64,000 bases of DNA. Source: Adlercreutzia sp. ZJ141. Lineage in GTDB: Bacteria; Actinomycetota; Coriobacteriia; Coriobacteriales; Eggerthellaceae. The translations under genes were made by a program, and so were the position numbers. Below are positions 55,607 through 63,109 of the stretch, piece after piece. Numbering within the stretch: position 1 is the first letter of the stretch; each line of letters begins with the position of its first letter. Below the pieces are notes generated by a model. The model did not search any database. It was not told where the DNA came from and saw only the letters and a program-made list of their open reading frames with translations. The DNA lies in assembly GCF_011038965.1 (NCBI RefSeq), contig NZ_JAAKEB010000008.1, positions 62,001 to 126,000 of the forward strand, written 5' to 3'.

Positions 55607-55895
55607 GCCACTTTTTTTACGAAATGCGCGAATGTGCAAAGTTAGCCGCCTTTTCTGCCACTTTTTTCACGATATGTACGATTTGAAGCGGTAAAAACGA
55701 GTAGAAATTAGCAAGAAACGAGAATTGCTCTTCGCTTTCTAAGAATGCCTTTACGTTTTCCCTGGTCAGAGATGACCTCTGTTTTCCCTGAAACTTTGGC
55801 GAGCTTTGCCGACTCCGTCAAATCGCGCATTTCGCAGAAAAAGTGGCAGAAAAGGCGGCTAACTTTGCACATTCGCGCATTTTCGAGAAAAAGGA
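55607..55895 (-). repeat. Palindromic repeat element, copy 3 (reversed)
   Basis: Arms at 55624-55684 and 55820-55880 are complementary over 61 bp with a few mismatches. The centre is inverted relative to copies 1 and 2. In this copy the arm reads gcgcgaatgtgc where the others read gcgcgattgtgc, and the opposite arm carries the matching change. Confidence 0.9.
55708..55830 (-). CDS. Micro-ORF of palindromic repeat copy 3 (40 residues)
   Basis: ATG CGC GAT TTG starts in the right arm. The frame matches the 32-residue peptides of copies 1 and 2 up to GILRK, then reads through because the stop has become CGA, giving RRAILVSC at the end. Translation is unproven. Confidence 0.4.
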   Translation of the reverse strand: MRDLTESAKLAKVSGKTEVISDQGKRKGILRKRRAILVSC

Positions 55896-55994
55896 AACCC
55901 GTCCGCACATATCGCACCTGCAAACCGTTATAGAGAGAAGAAGGGCGAAAGCACAATTAAGGAAACCGGGTAAAGACAAGGAGGTGAGCACGGC

Positions 55995-56461
55995 ATGAGC
56001 AATTGGCAACACGACATAAGAAAAAGGCTGCACCACACAACCGATGATGACAACATCGGCACAGGTAGCTCGTTCGCACCTAGCGCACTCGATGAGCAAC
56101 AGGCACAACGCATCGTCGAAGAATGCTACGATGCCGTGCTTACACCCACACAGGGACAAATCCTGTTCGACGGCACCGATATTCGCACGCTCGGCGGATC
56201 TTACCGCGCGCACTTAGGCTACCTGCCGCAGGACTTCGGCTACTACCCCAACTTCACCGCACTCGACTACATGATGTACCTCGCAGCACTCAAGGGCCTG
56301 CTCGACCGCAAGCAAACACGTGTGCGCTGTCTGCAGCTGCTTCTGGGAGCGGCCCCGTGGTGATAAGCCTTGTCGGCATGATAACGATCGTATACGCTGC
56401 CGTGCTCGCGCTGTGCACGCCGCTTGCCATACGCGGCTTCAGTCGACACCAAGTTGCGTAA
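55995..56461 (+). pseudogene. Composite remnant: regulator N-terminus, ABC ATPase middle, permease C-terminus
   Basis: AAGGAGGTGAG precedes an ATG at 55995. The first 45 residues (LDEQQAQRIVEECYDAVL) look like the N-terminus of a sigma-factor-type regulator. Without a break the frame then reads TPTQGQILFDGTDIRTLGG and LGYLPQDFGYYPNFTALDYM, the middle of an ABC ATPase without Walker A, and stops at 56363. A second frame to 56461 reads ISLVGMITIVYAAVLALCTP and IRGFSRH, the C-terminus of an ABC permease. Three consecutive genes seem to have been collapsed by internal deletions. Confidence 0.7.
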
Positions 56462-56505
56462 GAAAAACGGAAAAGGGAACGAAAAGAGAACGAAACACGG
56501 GCGGG

Positions 56506-56553
56506 ATGCGATCCAAAAACCGCACCCCGCCCGTATCTTCAGTATTATGTTGT
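56506..56553. other. Hairpin between remnant and small gene
   Basis: Acgggcggg...tgcg and cgca...cccgcccgt are complementary around an A-rich loop. It may be a shared terminator for the two converging transcripts; T-runs are short. Confidence 0.4.
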
Positions 56554-56613
56554 CAAACACTACGCCACGCGAACCCGCTCAGGCGAGCGCGCCGAACACG
56601 CAGCGCAGGCTTG

Positions 56614-56913
56614 CTACTCCGCCTTTACGGACGGGTAGAACGTCGCGTCGCCAAACAGATCGGCAATGGACTTGCCATCGGCAAACGGAAGATCAATAAA
56701 CTCGGTTGCCAAGTACACGAGCTCACTGCAATCAACGTAGTGGCCCTTCTCGTTCAGCTCATCGGTGTTCTGAACGCGCCAGTAACCGTCGTTACAATCG
56801 GTAAGGTAGTAGGTCTTGCCCGCCACGTCCATGTAGACCGCATGATTCGCACGGAGATAGTTGGGCAGATCCTCGAAGGAAATCTCGAGTGCCTCCGTCG
56901 CCTTCATTCCCAT
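56614..56913 (-). CDS. Small soluble protein of unknown function
   Basis: 99 residues; ATG at 56913 after AAAGGA. Acidic, no signal or membrane helix. SFEDLPNYLRANHAVYMDVAG and YYLTDCNDGYWRVQNTDELN suggest an alternating strand/turn fold that binds a partner. I do not recognise the family. Confidence 0.7.
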   Translation of the reverse strand: MGMKATEALEISFEDLPNYLRANHAVYMDVAGKTYYLTDCNDGYWRVQNTDELNEKGHYVDCSELVYLATEFIDLPFADGKSIADLFGDATFYPSVKAE

Positions 56914-57040
56914 AGCGAGTCCTTTCGTTGTCGTTTTACTCTGGTAACATCATAGCAACAACTTCACCATTTGACACGCACGATCCGCGATTCGCAGCAA
57001 ACGTCTGAATCGGAGGTTACTGCCTACAGATCAATAAGTG
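56914..57040. other. Upstream of the small gene
   Basis: It holds the ribosome site and upstream region of the minus-strand gene. I see nothing else. Confidence 0.4.
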
Positions 57041-57049
57041 GGCAGCAGC

Positions 57050-57306
57050 AATCGGAGGGACCCCCGGCGGTGTGACGCCGGAACTATGCGGGAACCAGGC
57101 GGTGCGGTGCTAGGGAAACACTGATTAATTCCGCCAGCCTCGCACTGACGAACCGGTATCTGAGAATTTCAGACCTCATTTACGCACGTCAGTGCGCGCA
57201 TTCGGTCTTCAATCCTCAGGTATCCGCCTCGCCAGCGCAAGGCAAGACGGCTTTAATCAGTGTTTCCCTAGAACCAGGCGGAAGCTTCCCAGCGGTAGTC
57301 CGACGA
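57050..57306 (+). ncRNA. Structured leader upstream of moeA, possibly a molybdenum-cofactor riboswitch-like RNA, interrupted by a hairpin element
   Basis: With the inserted element removed the RNA can close by TCGGA/TCCGA, with an internal hairpin CCGGCG...CGCCGG and another GGGAA...TTCCC. Two-arm design, position before moeA and the enzyme context suggest a Moco-sensing RNA, but I could not match it base by base to the known motif. A TATAAT at 57410-57415 could give moeA its own promoter, in which case the RNA would belong to another transcript. Confidence 0.35.
57111..57270. repeat. MITE-like hairpin element, 160 bp
   Basis: TAGGGAAACACTGATTAA (57111-57128) is perfectly repeated in reverse at 57253-57270, and the inside also pairs imperfectly (CGCACTGACG with CGTCAGTGCG). 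The 11-bp word gaaccaggcgg flanks it at 57092-57102 and 57271-57281, with 8 extra bases on the left. Single ends of the same family occur at 20154 and 32204. Confidence 0.75.
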
Positions 57307-57409
57307 AACCCTGACCCTGACCCCAACACCATCGCCAAGACATCGCCAAAGTAACAAAGCGGACTCACAGAGTTTTCCGATGATTCCTACCGAATATACT
57401 TCATTTGGC

Positions 57410-57415
57410 TATAAT
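57410..57415 (+). promoter_or_regulatory. Possible -10 box for moeA
   Basis: TATAAT 61 bases before the moeA start. The -35 region (57387-57392) is poor. Confidence 0.4.
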
Positions 57416-57476
57416 TCTCATTTGGAAATAAAACGAGTGCAGCTCAGGTCGCACCCGCACATGAAAGGACACCCCT

Positions 57477-58742
57477 ATGGCACGAACCATTCCGGAACTG
57501 ATATCGCTCGAAGAAGCGCTCGAACTCATCTTGTCTCATGTGAGCGCACTTGAACCGGAAACCGTGCCCGTGCTGGACTCCGTTGGCCGTGTGGCCGCCG
57601 CCAACCTGAAAAGTGACATCGACGTAGCCCCCTTCGCACATTCGGCGATGGACGGGTTCGCCCTGCGCGCTGCGGAGATTTCAAACTCAAGCGAGGACAA
57701 CCCCACAGAACTCGACGTCGTGGCCGAAGTGGCCGCCGGCGACGTATTTGAAGGAAATCTGCAGGCTGGCCAGTGCGTGCGCATCATGACCGGCGCACCC
57801 GTGCCCACCGACGCCGATGCCGTGGTGAAGTACGAGGTGGTTGGCGTGGTGGAAGGCGACGGCAAACCTGGCAGCCGTGTGTCGTTTTCTGCTGCGACAT
57901 CTGTAGGATCAAACATCCGCGCAGCTGGCGAAGAGGCGCATGCCGGTGAAGTCATTGTTGCGGCCGGCGAGGTTATTGGTACCGCAGGCGTAGGCTTTTT
58001 AGCTGGGTGCGGCATTGTGGAAGCGCCAGTTCATCGCCGTCCGCGCGTAGCTATCATCCCCATTGGTTCCGAACTGGTGGAGCCACCCACCGTGCCCACT
58101 GCCGGCAAGATTCGCAACTCAAACGGCTACGCGTTGGCCGCATGCGCGCAAGCGGCCGGAGCTGTGCCCACCATGCTTCCCATCGTGCAAGATACACACG
58201 AGGCACTTGCCGCGGCGGTTGACGCCGCCACGCGCGAGTACGATTTCGTAATAACCAGTGGCGGCGCTTCCAACGGCGATTTCGACTTCATTAAACCTGT
58301 CGTCGACGAACTTGGAGAACTGCTTATGACCAGCGTAAACATGCGCCCCGGCAAAGCTCAGACGTTCGGCATCGTAAACAGCACACCCGTGTTTGGTCTA
58401 CCCGGCAATCCGGCGGCGGCCTTCGTTGGCTTCGAGATGATCATCCGCCCTGCACTGCGCAAAATGCAGGGATACAGCCACTTCGATCGCCCCTGCGTGC
58501 AAGCTCGGCTGTCGCGCGACATGAAGAAGAAAGACCCGCGCCGCATCTTCATGCGCGGCACACTCACGAAGAACGCCGACGGCTACGTAGTCGAACCATC
58601 GAAGAATCAAAGCTCGGGCCTCTTTGGCCCCATTCAGCGTAGCAACTGCATGGCAATTATGCCCGAAGGTGCTAAACCGCGCCATGCAGGCGACCTTATT
58701 GACTGCATACTGCTCGACGTGCCCGAGGAAGTGCTGCTGTAA
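57477..58742 (+). CDS. moeA: Molybdopterin molybdotransferase MoeA
   Basis: 421 residues; ATG at 57477 after GAAAGGA. DSVGRVAAANLKSDIDVAPFAHSAMDGFALR, then IMTGAPVPTDADAVVKYE, TSGGASNGDFDF and GLPGNPAAAFVGFEM follow the MoeA domain order. It inserts molybdate into adenylylated molybdopterin. It stands with moaB and a molybdoenzyme on the opposite strand. Confidence 0.95.
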   Translation: MARTIPELISLEEALELILSHVSALEPETVPVLDSVGRVAAANLKSDIDVAPFAHSAMDGFALRAAEISNSSEDNPTELDVVAEVAAGDVFEGNLQAGQCVRIMTGAPVPTDADAVVKYEVVGVVEGDGKPGSRVSFSAATSVGSNIRAAGEEAHAGEVIVAAGEVIGTAGVGFLAGCGIVEAPVHRRPRVAIIPIGSELVEPPTVPTAGKIRNSNGYALAACAQAAGAVPTMLPIVQDTHEALAAAVDAATREYDFVITSGGASNGDFDFIKPVVDELGELLMTSVNMRPGKAQTFGIVNSTPVFGLPGNPAAAFVGFEMIIRPALRKMQGYSHFDRPCVQARLSRDMKKKDPRRIFMRGTLTKNADGYVVEPSKNQSSGLFGPIQRSNCMAIMPEGAKPRHAGDLIDCILLDVPEEVLL

Positions 58743-58895
58743 CAGCCAGCCTGCAGCCAGCGAGCAATCAATGGGCAAGCAGGCAACTTACAGCTAGCTC
58801 ACACCCCGTTCGCGGTTAACAAGCAACCGACGGGAAGATAACGGGCGGCTACCCACCAAATGACCGCCCACCGACACAACGAAAGGACCACCCTT

Positions 58896-59375
58896 ATGGC
58901 TGACACTTTGAAATTCGCCATTGTCACCTGCTCCGACACACGCAGCATCGCCGAAGACACCGCAGGGGCGGCACTCGTTGAGCTTATCGGCGACGCCGGT
59001 TGGGAATGCACAAGCCACGTGGTGGTGAAAGATGAGCGCGCTGAGATCGCTGCAGCCATCGTAGAAGCGTGCGACACCGTAGGTGCCGACATCGTGCTCA
59101 CCTGCGGCGGAAGCGGCCTTTCACCGCGCGATGTAACGCCTGAGGCAACCGCCGATGTTTGCGAGCGCAACGTACCCGGCATCGCCGAGGCCATGCGCTA
59201 CCACAGCCTGCAAATAACTCCGTACGCCATGCTGTCGCGTGCGGTATGCATGCAGCGCGGTCGCCACATTGTTATCAACCTGCCGGGCAGCGAAAAAGCC
59301 GCCCGTGAGAATTGGGAAGGCATTGTTGGCGCCCTTGGACACGCTGCCAAGATGATGGCCGGCGGCGGCCACTAA
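58896..59375 (+). CDS. moaB: Molybdenum cofactor biosynthesis protein MoaB (MogA-like adenylyltransferase)
   Basis: 159 residues; ATG at 58896 after AAGGACC. LKFAIVTCSDTRSIAEDTAG, ILTCGGSGLSPRDVTPEAT and MLSRAVCMQRGRHIVINLPGS are the MogA/MoaB substrate-binding motifs; it adenylylates molybdopterin before metal insertion by MoeA. It is 150 bases after moeA, probably in one operon. Confidence 0.93.
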   Translation: MADTLKFAIVTCSDTRSIAEDTAGAALVELIGDAGWECTSHVVVKDERAEIAAAIVEACDTVGADIVLTCGGSGLSPRDVTPEATADVCERNVPGIAEAMRYHSLQITPYAMLSRAVCMQRGRHIVINLPGSEKAARENWEGIVGALGHAAKMMAGGGH

Positions 59376-59504
59376 ATGCTTCGCTTTAACTCGGGGTCGA
59401 TATGCGGTGCATGATAGGGGCAGGCCATGGTAGTCCTTGCACGCCATGACGCACGTTCTGCATCCAGTGCATCGGGTGTTGTCGAAGAAGAACCCGCGCC
59501 TCAT
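59376..59504 (-). pseudogene. Remnant of a second DmsB-like 4Fe-4S subunit
   Basis: From an ATG at 59504 (GGGGGG upstream) the frame reads FFFDNTRCTGCRTCVMACKD, the first ferredoxin motif of a DmsB-type protein. Directly after, another frame reads ACPYHAPHIDPELKRS, matching the later CPYGAP motif of the same protein family, and stops near 59376. An internal deletion has joined the two ends. Confidence 0.65.
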
Positions 59505-59640
59505 CGAACCCCCCTTACGCGCCACGTTGCGCCGCCCGCAGTCGGACGGCGCAACGCTCGATTCTCCGGTTTTCCCATTATCTCATGGCAAGGCTCGCCG
59601 GATGAGCCTCGCTCATGTGCGATTCGCGGCTAGTCGACCG

Positions 59641-60279
59641 CTAGTCGACCGAGCCCTCAACTTCCAACTCGTTGGCAACAAAGCCCGTTTCATCATCGGG
59701 TTCTTTTGCCGCCGGGCACGCCAGAATAACCAGGTTCGGGTCGGTCATATCGGCCGCCGGTAACGGGGCAATAGCCGCCACGCCATCTGCGTGTGCCGCA
59801 CGCAGCTCTTCGATGTCTCCGAACTCGAGTGCGCGCAAGGGGCACGCATCCACGCAGATGGGGTTCTTCCCTTCCGCCACGCGAGCCGAGCACGCATCGC
59901 ACTTCACGCTCTTGCCCAGGTCTTCGTTGACCTTCGGCGCGCCATACGGGCACGCCGTCGTGCAGCTGCCACAGCCGATGCACTTTGCCGGATCGGACGT
60001 CACGATGCCAGTTTCTGCGTCTTTGGAAATAGCCTCCTGCGGACAGATGGCCAAACACGCCGGCTCGTTGCACTGGTTGCAGCTTACCGACACGTGATAG
60101 GCATACGCATCGGTTGAGCACGTGCCGTCCTCAGCGACGGTAAACGTTCCGCCCTCGTAGTCATACACGGTGCGAAATGCAATCGACGCAGGCAGGTCCT
60201 TTATGTCCTTGCACGCCATCTCGCAGGTGCGGCAGCCCGTGCAGCGGGTGCTGTCGAAGTAGAATCCGTATTGAGTCAT
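59641..60279 (-). CDS. DmsB-type 4Fe-4S electron-transfer subunit
   Basis: 212 residues; it follows the catalytic gene by 17 bases. Four cysteine clusters are present: C13-C16-C19-C23, C67-C70-C75-C79, C100-C103-C106-C110 and C127-C130-C142-C146, holding four 4Fe-4S clusters as in DmsB/NrfC. It carries electrons to the molybdenum subunit. No membrane-anchor (DmsC) gene follows; a broken second copy of this subunit lies downstream. Confidence 0.94.
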   Translation of the reverse strand: MTQYGFYFDSTRCTGCRTCEMACKDIKDLPASIAFRTVYDYEGGTFTVAEDGTCSTDAYAYHVSVSCNQCNEPACLAICPQEAISKDAETGIVTSDPAKCIGCGSCTTACPYGAPKVNEDLGKSVKCDACSARVAEGKNPICVDACPLRALEFGDIEELRAAHADGVAAIAPLPAADMTDPNLVILACPAAKEPDDETGFVANELEVEGSVD

Positions 60280-60296
60280 CTCGCCTTACCCCCTCT

Positions 60297-62813
60297 TTAC
60301 GCCTTCGCAACTTGAACGATCATGGAATGCGCCGGGCCGTTGCCCTTCGCCAAAGGTGTGGGCTTGTACGTGGTGAGCGTGTTCACACAACCGCCCATAT
60401 CCACGCGGTCGCCGTTCATGTCGGCGTTGTGCCAGGCACCCTGAGGTACCGCCACCGTTCCCGGAATAATACGCGGCGTCACCTTCGCCTCGATGCGGAT
60501 CTCGCCAGCCGGGCTTACCACCGACACAATGTCGCCGGCCTCAATGCCGCGCTCTTCGGCGTCGATGGGATTGATCCACAACTGCTGGCGCGCTACCTTC
60601 TCCAGCTCTTCGATGAAGCCGAACGACGAGTGCGTGCGGCTCTTGTGATGAAAGCCCGTGCAGTACAACGGGTATTCCTCGGTCACGCTGCCGTAACCCT
60701 GGAAACCAGGCGTGAACACGGGAATGGGATTGATCGCCTCATCTTCGGCAAGCTCCCACGTGTTGGCAATCTCGGCCAGCGTCTCAGAGTAGATTTCGAT
60801 TTTGCCCGAAGGCGTTGCCAGCGGGTTTTCCGCCGGATCAGTGCGGAACGCCTCCAGACCAATCGCCGGTGCCAGCTCACGCTTGTACACGCCCTGCTCG
60901 ACAATCTCGTCCCAGGTGGGCATGTCGCCATCGGCTTCGGCACCCGCCTCGTAGAGTTCGCGCACCCAGTCGTCGTGGGTCTTACCCTCGGTGAAGGAAT
61001 CTTTCAAGCCAAACTTATCAGCGATGTCAGCGCACACGTCGTAGCTCGAACGGCACTCGCCGGGCGCTTCCTGGGCGGGCGTGCCCACTACCACGCCGGT
61101 GTAGTACTCGGAATAGCCCTGCGTCTGCATGTTCATCTGCTCGGAACGCATAGCGTCAGGCAGCAGGATGTCGGCGTACTTGGCAGAGTCGGTCATCACG
61201 GTATCCCACACCACAATAAACTCGCACTTGCTCTCGTCAATGAGGATCTCGTGCGTGTAGTTGATATCGCCATGCTGGTTGGTTAGGCAGTTGCCAGCAT
61301 AGTTCCAGATGAACTTGATGTCGCTTGCCAGCTTGTCGGCTCCCATAATGCCAGCGTTGGTGGCCGTCATTTCATGACCATGATCGATAGCATTGATGAA
61401 CTGATACACCGGCAACGTGGTCGTAATGGGGTTTTTCACCGGAAGGCTACCCACCAAATACACCGAGGGCTCCGCCTCACGTTGACCCGTGTTGGTGCCC
61501 GGAAGGCCAATCTTGCCAATGAGCACGGGCAGCATGCAGATAGCACGGCACACATCTTCACCGTTGGTGTGGCGCTGCGGACCCCAGCCCTGCACGATAA
61601 ACGGCGCTTCGGCGCTGGCGATCTCGTCGGCAAGTGCACGAATGGTGTCGGCCGGCACCTGTGTGATGGGAGCCGCCCACTCGGGCGTCTTTTCCACCAT
61701 GTCGTAGCCGGTGCCCATGATGTAATCCTTGTACGACTTGTTTTGGCCGCGAGCCGACTCGGGCATGGTGTCCTCGTCGTAACCGACGCAGTAGGCATCC
61801 AGGAATTCCTTGTCAACCTGGCCATTTGCAATCCACTCATGCGCGATGGCATTCACCAGCGCAGCATCGGTGCCAGGGCGAATAGGCAACCATTCATCAG
61901 GATGACCCGAGCTGGTTTCGTTTAAGCGATAATCGATGTTGATAATGCGCCCGCCGCGGCCGTTCACAGCCTCGCGTACACGAGCGAAATCCCATACGGC
62001 GTTTGCGCCACCCATGCGAGTTTCCGCCGGGCTATTGCCGAACATAACCACCAGATCAGAATTCGCTTCGGCCTCACTAAACGAGCTCGCGTTCGTAGCA
62101 TCATAGGGGCTAAACGCCGTTGCCGGCTTACCCAACGTTACATGGTTGCCGTCATCATCGAGATTCGCCGCGCTGCCATACATGTAAGGCATAGCCGCCG
62201 ACAGCATGTGTGTGGAATAGTCATAACCCTGATTCACGTAGCCGCCGAGCAGGCCCAACAGGCGCTGTCCCGGCTGCCTACCGGTGGCGCTGTACATACC
62301 CGTGGCGTAGTTCACGTAGATGGCTTCGTTACCATAGGTGTCGATGGTGTACTTCAGCTTCTCGGCAATGGTGTCAATTGCCTCGTCCCAGCTGATTTCC
62401 TCGAACTTGCCCTCACCGCGCTTGCCCACACGCTTCATGGGCACCGTCAGGCGATCGGGATGGTTCAGCCAACGGCGCATGGAGCGGCCACGCAGGCAGG
62501 CGCGCGCCTGAAGGGCCGCATCGCCCGTGTTGTCCGTTTCCATGTAGACAACCTTGCCATCCTTGCTGTGCCACTGGAACACGCAGTTGCCACCACAGTT
62601 CACATTGCACTGGCTCCAATGCACCGAATCGGTGTCGGGCTGCGTGCCCGGAGTAGCAGCTCCGATGCTCGCTTCGGGCGTTGCCGTGTCGGTAGACGCA
62701 CCGTCTCCTCCTGAGCAACCGTACAGAGCGGAACCGGCACCGGCCAGCGCGAGGCCGGCAAGCGACCCCTTCACGAACGTGCGGCGCGGCAGCGTTGCTT
62801 GGTTCTTCGTCAT
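60297..62813 (-). CDS. Tat-exported molybdopterin oxidoreductase, DMSO reductase family (DmsA-like)
   Basis: 838 residues; ATG at 62813 after GAAGGAGGG. LPRRTFVKGSLAGLALAG is a twin-arginine signal, with a lipobox-like YGC at residue 33. A 4Fe-4S site is formed by C69, C73, C77 and C105. S200 in GYDYSTHMLSAAMPY aligns with the molybdenum-ligand serine of DmsA. The C-terminal TPRIIPGTVAVPQGAWHN is the dinucleotide-binding domain. The substrate (DMSO, TMAO or other) is not told by sequence. Confidence 0.93.
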   Translation of the reverse strand: MTKNQATLPRRTFVKGSLAGLALAGAGSALYGCSGGDGASTDTATPEASIGAATPGTQPDTDSVHWSQCNVNCGGNCVFQWHSKDGKVVYMETDNTGDAALQARACLRGRSMRRWLNHPDRLTVPMKRVGKRGEGKFEEISWDEAIDTIAEKLKYTIDTYGNEAIYVNYATGMYSATGRQPGQRLLGLLGGYVNQGYDYSTHMLSAAMPYMYGSAANLDDDGNHVTLGKPATAFSPYDATNASSFSEAEANSDLVVMFGNSPAETRMGGANAVWDFARVREAVNGRGGRIINIDYRLNETSSGHPDEWLPIRPGTDAALVNAIAHEWIANGQVDKEFLDAYCVGYDEDTMPESARGQNKSYKDYIMGTGYDMVEKTPEWAAPITQVPADTIRALADEIASAEAPFIVQGWGPQRHTNGEDVCRAICMLPVLIGKIGLPGTNTGQREAEPSVYLVGSLPVKNPITTTLPVYQFINAIDHGHEMTATNAGIMGADKLASDIKFIWNYAGNCLTNQHGDINYTHEILIDESKCEFIVVWDTVMTDSAKYADILLPDAMRSEQMNMQTQGYSEYYTGVVVGTPAQEAPGECRSSYDVCADIADKFGLKDSFTEGKTHDDWVRELYEAGAEADGDMPTWDEIVEQGVYKRELAPAIGLEAFRTDPAENPLATPSGKIEIYSETLAEIANTWELAEDEAINPIPVFTPGFQGYGSVTEEYPLYCTGFHHKSRTHSSFGFIEELEKVARQQLWINPIDAEERGIEAGDIVSVVSPAGEIRIEAKVTPRIIPGTVAVPQGAWHNADMNGDRVDMGGCVNTLTTYKPTPLAKGNGPAHSMIVQVAKA

Positions 62814-62930
62814 ACGTTCCCTCCTTCATCTTCCTTCTTATACCGTATGCAACACAGGTTGACACCTCCCATCGAAGGGCAACAACGTGTCGCGTATAGA
62901 TGAAGCATACCCGAAAACACCGCTACCGCG

Positions 62931-62951
62931 AATCACATGCGCTATGTGATT
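62931..62951. promoter_or_regulatory. Perfect palindrome, probable operator between the molybdoenzyme and its regulator
   Basis: AATCACAT-gcgct-ATGTGATT has perfect 8-bp arms around a 5-base spacer. It sits midway in the 296-bp divergent gap and could be bound by the LuxR-type regulator or a CRP/FNR-type protein. Confidence 0.6.
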
Positions 62952-63109
62952 TAAGCGCATTATGCCTGGTCAGACGAACTCACCCACCAAACGATCACCA
63001 AAAGGGTGACGTTTGAGCGGCTTTGTGCCGCGCTTGCGTGCTACCATGTGCCGAGCAGTGGTGCCGCGCCGCACTCTGCTGCAAAACGCAACGGAAGTTA
63101 CAGGGGACT

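Noticed and set aside
57050-57306. Cobalamin, c-di-GMP, ZTP and tetrahydrofolate riboswitches for the moeA leader
   Set aside because: None of their conserved blocks that I can recall is present. Only a general Moco-type role is suggested by position.
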